NCBI GenBank assembly: GCA_013815405.1
Contig: JACDGF010000003.1
Coordinates: 1-20,727 of the forward strand
From: Caulobacteraceae bacterium
GTDB lineage: Bacteria; Pseudomonadota; Alphaproteobacteria; Caulobacterales; Caulobacteraceae
Direction of reading: 5' to 3'
DNA length: 20,727 nucleotides
The notes beneath the pieces are model-generated. The model was not told the DNA's origin and did no database searches. It was given only the letters and a program-made list of their open reading frames with translations. The position numbers and the translations under genes are program-made. This document shows, piece after piece, positions 16,108 to 20,727 of this stretch. Position 1 is the first letter of the stretch. The number at the start of each line of letters is the position of its first letter.

Positions 16108-16360
16108 CTACTGCGCAGGGCAGTTCTGGTTCGCCTATCGAGTGAGGACAGTGCTGGTCACACGTCACCCCGAAGAATGGCTGAAGATGTCGAAACGCTT
16201 CTCCTTCAGCATCGTGCCCTGGCGTTTTGTTTGGTGTGGTCGGCATCGGGAGTTGGGCGATGCCGTGCTGAGCAGGCGGGTAGTCGAAATGCGATGTTTG
16301 ACAATCGTTGCCTATACGTCGTGGGCCGCATTCGTGATCGGCGTCTTTCGTCCCTACTAA
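16079..16360 (+). CDS. Small two-helix membrane protein
   Basis: The 93-residue product opens with a hydrophobic aromatic helix (MFIPFSIFFAYCAGQFWFAY), continues with a basic, Trp-containing loop (RVRTVLVTRHPEEWLKMSKR, then WRFVWCGRHRELGD) and ends with a second helix (about 73-89, CLTIVAYTSWAAFVIGV). The composition, quite unlike an antisense shadow, supports a real gene. The frame is open back to 16025, but that part is antisense to the truncated beta-repeat gene, and the join lies near the ATG at 16079; the native N-terminus may have been altered. RBS support is weak (GGTGGAT). Family and function unknown to me. Confidence 0.6.
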   Translation: MFIPFSIFFAYCAGQFWFAYRVRTVLVTRHPEEWLKMSKRFSFSIVPWRFVWCGRHRELGDAVLSRRVVEMRCLTIVAYTSWAAFVIGVFRPY

Positions 16361-16428
16361 GTGGGTGGCTGAAGACGTCCGTTCAGGGTGTGCGCCGTGA
16401 GAAGGCGGCGCTGCAAGCCGACCTTCGC

Positions 16429-16445
16429 GGGGGAAACCCTCCCCC
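16429..16445 (+). terminator. Possible weak terminator hairpin
   Basis: GGGGG-AAACCCT-CCCCC forms a 5-bp stem with a 7-base loop, followed by CTTATCTTTG rather than a run of T. It lies about 70 bp downstream of the small membrane protein gene. The weak tail makes this tentative. Confidence 0.22.
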
Positions 16446-16490
16446 CTTATCTTTGACAAGGGACTCTATCACAGAGGGTTGGGCTGTAAG

Positions 16491-16517
16491 CGCCAGAACG
16501 GACCGTCCGCTCTGGCG
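16491..16517. repeat. 27-bp inverted repeat, operator- or hairpin-like
   Basis: CGCCAGAACGGA and TCCGCTCTGGCG are reverse complements with one mismatch and are separated by CCG. No T-run follows, so a terminator is unlikely. It could be an operator for the gene at 16711 or a structured RNA element. Confidence 0.4.
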
Positions 16518-16710
16518 CGATCCTCGCCCTTCAGCGCTGCCTGTGTCATCCGTTTCGGCGCGGAGCTCAACGCCCGCCTGGCGCGGAGCGCCTTGATGCC
16601 GGATGGTGGCGTCAGCGGTGGCGGGCTCTTAGAACGGGCCCCGGTGGCGGACGGAGGCCAGGAGCGTGCGAGCCCTGTCTCCGCGCCTTCCGGGAACGGA
16701 GAAACACGCG

Positions 16711-17124
16711 ATGGCGAGCATCCCCCATGGCAGCGGGACGGCGGCGGATCCCTGGACCCTGAAGACCCCTTCCTTGAGTTCGGACTACCGGGCCTGGCGG
16801 GAGGGCGAGACGCTCTTCGTGCATGTCGGGGCGACGCGGCTGTCCTATCGAGGCCGGGCGATCGAGGATCTTCATTCCATGCTCGAGGAGCGCGGCGACT
16901 GGGTCGCCTTGGGCAATGCCGACGAGGGCAAGCCCGTGGCGGACGGAACCGTCGAGGCCTGGGCGCGGGCCGAGGACAACCCAGTGGGCGGCTATTACGG
17001 CCTGCGGAAAGGCTATCGCGGGCGATTCGCCAACTATGTCACGCCGGTGCTGGAGCTTCTGGGGCTGGCCGAGCTGGAGCACGGCCCTCGCAACAACCGG
17101 GTGAGGGCCCGCATGGCTGAGTAA
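16711..17124 (+). CDS. Small uncharacterised conserved protein
   Basis: The product has 137 residues, no signal peptide and no membrane helix. Its pattern (GTAADPWTLKTPSLSSDY near the start, then YRGRAIEDLHSMLEERGDWV, GTVEAWARAEDNPVGGYYG, RGRFANYVTPVLELLGLAEL and a final HGPRNNRVRARM) resembles a small cytoplasmic family of proteobacterial proteins without known function, which I believe is catalogued as a DUF (possibly DUF6855; from memory, not certain). The ATG at 16711 has GGAGA about nine bases upstream and fits the family start. An in-frame ATG at 16666 would add an unlikely leader. It appears monocistronic. Confidence 0.8.
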   Translation: MASIPHGSGTAADPWTLKTPSLSSDYRAWREGETLFVHVGATRLSYRGRAIEDLHSMLEERGDWVALGNADEGKPVADGTVEAWARAEDNPVGGYYGLRKGYRGRFANYVTPVLELLGLAELEHGPRNNRVRARMAE

Positions 17125-17406
17125 CCGGCCGGCCCGGACGATGGCGCCGGTCGAGTGGGGAATGCGGGCACGTTCGAACCGTCGCGTGGGTTCTATGGGA
17201 CCCTCCACCTTCGTCGCCCAGCAACGACGGCAGGGGCGATAGCCCCGCCCCCTCCACCGCTTCGCGGTCCCCCACCCCGCGAAACCATCCACGGGGGAGG
17301 ATTTTTCACTCCTCACTCGCGAAGCGGGGGAGGCGGCCCGGCGCGCGCTTGCGCCGTGACGGAGGGGGCGCACCGCACCGCGGCGTGGCCACAGCCGCAA
17401 GCCCGC
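17125..17406. other. Convergent intergenic region with GC-rich inverted repeats
   Basis: This spacer separates the 137-residue protein gene from the convergent CorA gene. It contains no gene. It is built of purine- and pyrimidine-rich blocks, including an imperfect long inverted repeat (17251-17333), and may serve as a bidirectional terminator. Confidence 0.55.
17251..17333. repeat. Intergenic long inverted repeat
   Basis: CCTCCACCGCTTCGCG (17251-17266) pairs with CGCGAAGCGGGGGAGG (17318-17333) at 15 of 16 positions, across a 51-base spacer that itself holds CCCCGCG and CCACGGGGGAGG blocks. Blocks of the CCTCCACCGCTTCGCGG kind occur as dispersed intergenic repeats in Caulobacterales. A terminator role between convergent genes is an inference. 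Confidence 0.55.
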
Positions 17407-18381
17407 CTAAAACCACCCCTTGAACCGGAACCAGATCACCGGGATGACGGCGCTGAGGACGATCATCGCCAGGGCGTAGGGATAGCCGTAGTGCCAGGAG
17501 AGTTCGGGCATATGCTTGAAGTTCATGCCGTACATGCTGGCCACCAAAGTGGGGGGGATGCCGACGATGGAGACGATGGTCAGGACCTTGAAGATGTCGT
17601 TCTGGGCGATGCCGATCAGGCCGACCATGGCGTCGAGCACGAACTGCACCTTGTTGGCCAGGTGGGCCTCATAGTCGCTCAAGGAGGCGATGTCCTGGCG
17701 CAGGCTGGTCAGCCGCGCCTTGAGCGTCGCATCGCACCATTCCTCGGCGAACTGGTCGGTGAAGGCCACCACGCGCCCCAGGCCCAGCAGGCCGTCGCGC
17801 ACTTCCGAGAGCTTGTCGCCCAGGCGGCCCAGCTGATGCAGCTGGATGCGCAGGATGCGGTTGGACCGGACCGCTTGGCGCCCCTTGGTGTCGTCGGCAT
17901 GGAAGGTCGCCACCGAAAGGCTTCCCAGGTGCTCGGCCAGCCGCTCCAGCCCGTCGGCGACCCGGTCGACGATCTCCTCGCAGAGCTCGGTGAAGGCATC
18001 CAGCCCCTGCTTCGGGATGTCGGCGCCGCCCGCCTCGAATTTCCGCGCCAGGGCGTCGAAGGCGGGCAGGGGGGTGAAGCGGACCGTGATCAGCCGTTCG
18101 CGCGAGAGCACGAACCCGATCGGCGCCACGGCGATTTCGCCGGCCCCGCGATGGGCCGCCGTGGGCGTGCTCATGAAGAGGGCGCCGTTCTGGCGGCGCA
18201 GCCGGCTGGAGGTCTCGATCTCGCTCAAGGCGTCGCGCGTGGGCAGGGGAGCGCCGATCACCGCGGCGACGGCGGCCGATTCGGCCGGCGTCGGATCGAG
18301 CAGGTCGACCCACACCGCGCCCTCGAGGCCGGCGCCTTCCTCGCCCGTGCCGCCCGGCGGCATTGGGAAAATCCTGAGCAT
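17407..18381 (-). CDS. corA: CorA-family divalent metal transporter
   Basis: The 324-residue product has the CorA layout: a cytoplasmic N-terminal domain (VWVDLLDPTPAE at about 23-34, then a long helical stalk around 130-255 with FTELCEEIVDRVADGLERL) and two C-terminal membrane helices. The first (about 265-284, VLTIVSIVGIPPTLVASM) ends in the diagnostic YGMNF motif, GMN at 285-287. The second is YALAMIVLSAVIPVIWF, followed by a basic tail (FKGWF). CorA forms a pentamer in the inner membrane that passes Mg2+, and relatives pass Co2+ or Zn2+. The ATG at 18381 is preceded by GGGAG about 11 bases upstream; an ATG at 18363 is a possible alternative. It is transcribed alone, convergent with the upstream neighbour, and no Mg riboswitch is visible. 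Confidence 0.95.
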   Translation of the reverse strand: MLRIFPMPPGGTGEEGAGLEGAVWVDLLDPTPAESAAVAAVIGAPLPTRDALSEIETSSRLRRQNGALFMSTPTAAHRGAGEIAVAPIGFVLSRERLITVRFTPLPAFDALARKFEAGGADIPKQGLDAFTELCEEIVDRVADGLERLAEHLGSLSVATFHADDTKGRQAVRSNRILRIQLHQLGRLGDKLSEVRDGLLGLGRVVAFTDQFAEEWCDATLKARLTSLRQDIASLSDYEAHLANKVQFVLDAMVGLIGIAQNDIFKVLTIVSIVGIPPTLVASMYGMNFKHMPELSWHYGYPYALAMIVLSAVIPVIWFRFKGWF

Positions 18382-18577
18382 CGACGGGGCGGCTCCCTGG
18401 GTGACGGATGGTAATAGGGGCGCGGGCGCGAGGATGCAAAGCGCGGGGTTGGCGGGCGCGCGGCCATCCGGACTCGACGCACGTCACCGGGCCTTACGGC
18501 CCTGCCGGACGGCGCCGTCACCGCCGCGATCTCACGCGCCGACGGGCAGCAGCCCTTTCGGGGCCGGAGGCCCGCGC

Positions 18578-18997
18578 ATGCGGATCGTCGCCGCGGCCGC
18601 CTGCGCGACCCTTGCCCTGCCGCTGGCGGCGATGGCCGCGACCTTTGCGCCCTGGCGGATCCTGGCGCTGTTCGCCTGGTGGAACGTCTTCTTCTCCGCC
18701 GCCGGCACGATCGGCATCACCTCCCTACAGGAGGCGGTCCCCAACGAGATGCGCGGGGTCGGCGTCGCCATGGTCGCCTTCGGCAACATCATGGGGGGCC
18801 TGGGGCCCGGGACCATGACCACCGCCCTCATCACCGACCACCTCTTCCACGATCCCTCGAGGATCGCCGCCTCCCTGAGCCTCGTCGTCGGCCCCGCCGC
18901 CGTCGCCGGGTGCCTGCTTTTCTGGCGGGCGGCGTCGCGGGGGCGGACCGTCGAGGTGCGTAAGAAGCCTAGCGCCAGATCCCACGCGCCCGATTAA
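18578..18997 (+). pseudogene. MFS transporter, C-terminal remnant
   Basis: This frame encodes about the last third of a major facilitator protein: a helix (MRIVAAAACATLALPLAAMA), a helix with ALFAWWNVFFSAAGTIGITS, the loop LQEAVPNEMRGVGVAMVAF, then NIMGGLGPGTMTTALITDHLF and a last helix (VVGPAAVAGCLLFW). The VPNEMRG loop and GLGPG helix are typical of the C-terminal half of MFS proteins. The first eight or so helices are missing; the upstream frame is open but not MFS-like. An ATG at 18578 has GGAGG nine bases upstream, so a short four-helix protein could still be made, but transport would not be expected. Confidence 0.75.
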
Positions 18998-19022
18998 GAA
19001 CGCCTATAACGAGAATCGCTTC

Positions 19023-19627
19023 TCAAGGAATCAGCGTCCTAAAGTTAAGTTGCACGTCGTTCCGATCACAATTGGCGCTGCGCGGAGCGTCGGTCATGGT
19101 GAAGAGGATCGCGACGTTGTCCCGAATCTCAGGATGGGCGGCCGATATCATGACGAAGGCGCCTGGGTGCGAGCTCTCGTAAGAAGCATATCCTCCGTGG
19201 CGAAGCGGCCCGGCAGATACCGCGACTTCGTGGGAGCGAACCGCTCTGAACGCGTCGCCAGCGCCTTGAGCGCGGCAATCCGCAGCGACTCTGGATCGGC
19301 ATGCCGAGCTAGGATTTCGCAATCGCGATTTCCGGTCGTCGAGTTGATTCCCAGGTAGACGAATCCATCGATTCCGGCTCGCACTCGCGTGAGGCCCATT
19401 CCCTCGAACAACGGTGCGCTTGTCCCATCCAGCTCAAACCAAGCCGGACGGCTCCGTTGGTCGACTTTGTCGAGTACGAACGGCGCACAGATAGAGGACA
19501 CCGCGTAGGAAACTTTGTCGTCGGCTGTAGTGGGATTTAGTTCAGCGTTGCCCGCGCCGGCCCGCGCGGAAAATAGAAGCACTACGCTGAACACCGACGT
19601 AGTTAGTGATCTTGCCAAGGAGCGCAT
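19023..19627 (-). pseudogene. Exported protein of unknown function, broken by a frameshift
   Basis: The minus-strand frame from 19627 begins with a signal peptide (MRSLARSLTTSVFSVVLLFS, then ARAGAG) and reads SYAVSSICAPFVLD, LFEGMGLTRVRAGIDGFVYL and NRDCEILARHADPESLRIAA before it dissolves at about 19190-19240 and stops at 19148. A convincing continuation runs in another frame: GYASYESSHPGAFVMISAAH, then RDNVAILFTMTDAPRSANCD and NFRTLIP, ending at 19023. A one- or two-base indel between about 19185 and 19245 would join them into one protein of about 200 residues. It is either a true pseudogene or a sequencing error. The three cysteines fit an exported fold with a disulfide. I do not recognise the family. 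Confidence 0.65.
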
Positions 19628-19696
19628 TTAGCCGGTTTCCGGTGACGATGTGGAAAATAGGTTGGCGCGGCCGGTCGCGACAGGAGTGCCGCGGGC

Positions 19697-19978
19697 TTAC
19701 GCCGCCACCGACAGCCGCACGCCCAAGGCCTTCATCACCGCCGTGATGGTCGAGAACGAGGGGTTGCCGCTTTCGGAGAGGGCCTTGTAGAGGCCGACGC
19801 GGCTTATGCCGGCCTTGGCGGCGATCTCGGACATGCCGCGCGCGCGGGCCACGTCGCCGATGGCGGCCTTGATGAGAGCCGGATCCCCGTCTTCGAACAC
19901 GGCGTCGAGGTAGGCGGCGACGGCCTCTTCGCTGTCCAGGTGTTCGGTCACGTCCCAGGCTCTCGTCGTAATGCCCAT
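19697..19978 (-). CDS. Antitoxin, HigA-like addiction module antidote protein
   Basis: The 93-residue product matches the putative addiction module antidote family, an Xre/HigA-like DNA-binding group: TEHLDSEEAVAAYLDAVFED at 11-30, then ALIKAAIGDVARARGMSEIA, a helix-turn-helix around 49-68 (MSEIAAKAGISRVGLYKALS) and the end GNPSFSTITAVMKALGVRLS. In intact systems it neutralises an upstream RelE/HigB-type mRNA-cleaving toxin and represses the operon. The ATG at 19978 overlaps the toxin stop (TGATG), with AAGGAA upstream inside the toxin gene. Here the toxin is inactivated, so this is an orphan antitoxin. The longer frame upstream is the decayed toxin read in the wrong frame. Confidence 0.9.
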   Translation of the reverse strand: MGITTRAWDVTEHLDSEEAVAAYLDAVFEDGDPALIKAAIGDVARARGMSEIAAKAGISRVGLYKALSESGNPSFSTITAVMKALGVRLSVAA

Positions 19979-20177
19979 CAGTCCAGTTCCTTGGCTAGTA
20001 TCCTGGCGGCCTGGATATCGCGTTGCTGGGACGCTTTGTCGCCGCCCACCGGCGCCGCATCGCCGGCATTGCCCAGAGACAACCTTCGGATGCGGGCATT
20101 GACCCTCGCCTTGGCTGAGCGTCCCGCAAAGCGCGAAACCAGGCGCTGAACGGGGTCGTCTCACGGACCTCGATCAT
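19978..20177 (-). pseudogene. RelE/HigB-like toxin, frameshifted with internal deletion
   Basis: The ATG at 20177 starts MIEVRETTPFSAWFRALRDA, the usual N-terminus of the phage-derived RelE/ParE-type toxin that partners this antidote family. A single missing base just after (CAG-CCAAGGCG) shifts the frame; restoring it gives AKARVNARIRRLSLGNAGD and then APVG joined directly to GDKASQQRDIQAARILAKEL, ending at the TGA that overlaps the antitoxin start. The family normally has about 30 further residues between VG and GGDK, including the core GPGYRVYF-type strands. So there is one frameshift plus an in-frame deletion, and the 200-bp length (not a multiple of three) agrees. The toxin must be inactive. 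Confidence 0.85.
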
Positions 20178-20189
20178 TTGTCAACCATA

Positions 20190-20238
20190 GGACACACTTT
20201 GGATTCTGCGATTCCGGCCCTTGGAATCGCATGTGTCC
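20190..20238. promoter_or_regulatory. Nested inverted repeat upstream of the toxin-antitoxin operon
   Basis: GGACACA (20190-20196) pairs with TGTGTCC (20232-20238); inside it GCGATTCC (20208-20215) pairs perfectly with GGAATCGC (20223-20230) around the 7-base loop GGCCCTT. It begins 13 bp upstream of the toxin ATG and lies 12 bp beyond the stop of the next gene on the same strand. It may be the autoregulatory operator bound by the antitoxin, a terminator for the upstream gene, or both. Confidence 0.5.
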
Positions 20239-20250
20239 CGGCCATTCACC

Positions 20251-20496
20251 TCATCGGATGTGCGCCGTCGCGCCATCCCATTGCGCGAGAGCGTGGTCCA
20301 ATCTCGCGATCCTTCCGGTAAGGGATTCAATACGAGGTTGGGTGCGATCCGCGCCGCCGCTCGTCCCGCCCAAGCCGGCCTGAATCGCTCTGAGCGCCTC
20401 GGCGGCGCTGGCCCGTTCGGCGCGCAAGGATTCAAGCCGAGCGACCATCCAGCGGCTGAGGGCCGGGTCGGGCGAGACATTCGAGCCGTCGGGCAT
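20251..20496 (-). CDS. Small helical protein of unknown function
   Basis: The 81-residue product starts MPDGSNVSPDPALSRWMVAR and forms two amphipathic helices (LESLRAERASAAEALRAIQA at about 21-40 and RIESLTGRIARLDHALAQW at about 55-73), with a glycine-rich turn between; it may form a coiled-coil hairpin. The ATG at 20496 has AAGGAA five bases upstream, and third codon positions are mostly G or C. The frame is open up to 20727, but the upstream residues look random and cross a hairpin repeat. It lies upstream of the toxin-antitoxin operon on the same strand. No family recognised. Confidence 0.62.
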   Translation of the reverse strand: MPDGSNVSPDPALSRWMVARLESLRAERASAAEALRAIQAGLGGTSGGADRTQPRIESLTGRIARLDHALAQWDGATAHIR

Positions 20497-20727
20497 CAGG
20501 CTTCCTTGAACAATACCGCCCTCGATGTGAATGAACACGAGGACGATGAACCAAGGGTGAACCGCCCGAATTCGCACCAATCCATCCTCACGCCCCGTCA
20601 GCGCCGAACTTGACTTTAGCGTCGGCGGGGGACGCCATTGGGTCGATACTGTTGGGATTCGCGGAAATGTTGTCCGACCTCCGCCGGCGGACGCGAGCCT
20701 TCGGAGCGCGGGCTTCCAGCCCGCCAT
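20497..20727. other. Gene-poor right edge of the window
   Basis: No supportable gene. A 28-codon minus-strand frame (ATG near 20580, TGATG overlap with the start at 20496) exists but is too short to trust. The extreme right holds a REP-like hairpin. Confidence 0.45.
20708..20724. repeat. REP-like hairpin at the right edge
   Basis: GCGGGCT-TCC-AGCCCGC is a perfect 7-bp stem with a 3-base loop. Sequences of this type recur as short dispersed palindromes in many GC-rich genomes. Only one copy is in this window, so repetition here is not demonstrated. Confidence 0.4.

Larger units (their letters stand above)
16361..16710. other. Intergenic region before the small 137-residue protein gene
   Basis: No credible gene. 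It contains a G/C hairpin (16429-16445), a TTGACA at 16453-16458 without a good -10 partner, and a near-perfect 27-bp inverted repeat (16491-16517). Confidence 0.55.

Noticed and set aside
16094..16459. Minus-strand ORF opposite the small membrane protein
   Set aside because: Polar, His/Pro-rich and without motif; the plus strand gives two sensible membrane helices and a natural composition.
14779..16596. Plus-strand ORF of 605 codons across paralogue C
   Set aside because: Antisense shadow; only the minus strand shows the shared C-terminal domain and RFVAAMA tail.
17155..18414. Plus-strand ORF of 419 codons across the CorA gene
   Set aside because: Antisense to a clear CorA protein with the GMN motif; composition is His/Gln/Gly-rich and unnatural.
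20221..20613. Plus-strand ORF of 130 codons at the right edge
   Set aside because: No RBS and an unnatural Arg/Pro-rich product; the minus frame at 20251-20496 has a good RBS and GC-rich third positions.

Overview
The window is GC-rich DNA with alphaproteobacterial traits, most likely from a Caulobacter/Phenylobacterium-type member of the Caulobacterales. That placement is inferred from codon use, the two-component gene types and the style of the intergenic repeats; no rRNA or tRNA gene is present to confirm it. It is an accessory-looking stretch with several decayed genes and mobile-element scars between intact operons.

Layout. 1-1523 (-): 5' part of a DUF1800 gene that runs off the left edge, with an 18-bp perfect palindrome just upstream of its start. 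2035-5069 (+): an exported protein with a nine-unit, 46-residue TPR-like array, followed by a membrane-anchored TIR-domain protein with a C-terminal domain across the membrane. 5070-5638 holds no gene but contains a 161-bp MITE-like element and a degenerate repeat that recurs at 1855-1931. 5639-8863 (+): four signalling genes, each overlapping the next by ATGA: a GAF histidine kinase, a Rcp1-like receiver, a receiver-HisKA_2 kinase fusion and a second lone receiver. 8886-9107 (-): a small exported or membrane protein. 9159-14565 (-): two tandem, very repetitive beta-strand-rich proteins. 14623-14800 (+): the broken C-terminal end of an IS6-family transposase. 15001-16107 (-): a third beta-repeat paralogue that has lost its N-terminus. 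16079-16360 (+): a small two-helix membrane protein starting at that break. 16711-17124 (+): a small uncharacterised protein. 17407-18381 (-): CorA-type metal transporter. 18578-18997 (+): C-terminal remnant of an MFS transporter. 19023-19627 (-): a frameshifted exported protein. 19697-20177 (-): a toxin-antitoxin pair with an intact antitoxin and a wrecked toxin, with a nested inverted repeat in front. 20251-20496 (-): a small helical protein.

How the genes may work together. The TPR/TIR pair looks like a two-component envelope system: a secreted repeat scaffold and a TIR effector with a cytoplasmic TIR domain and a periplasmic sensor-like domain. It is the best candidate here for an undescribed system. 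The three beta-repeat proteins share an N-terminal tryptophan-rich module (first two only), a common C-terminal beta domain and a common end tail with the motif RFVAAMA, and lack a Sec signal. This suggests export through a C-terminal signal, but no transporter is encoded here. The four signalling genes form a translationally coupled phosphorelay without an obvious DNA-binding output.
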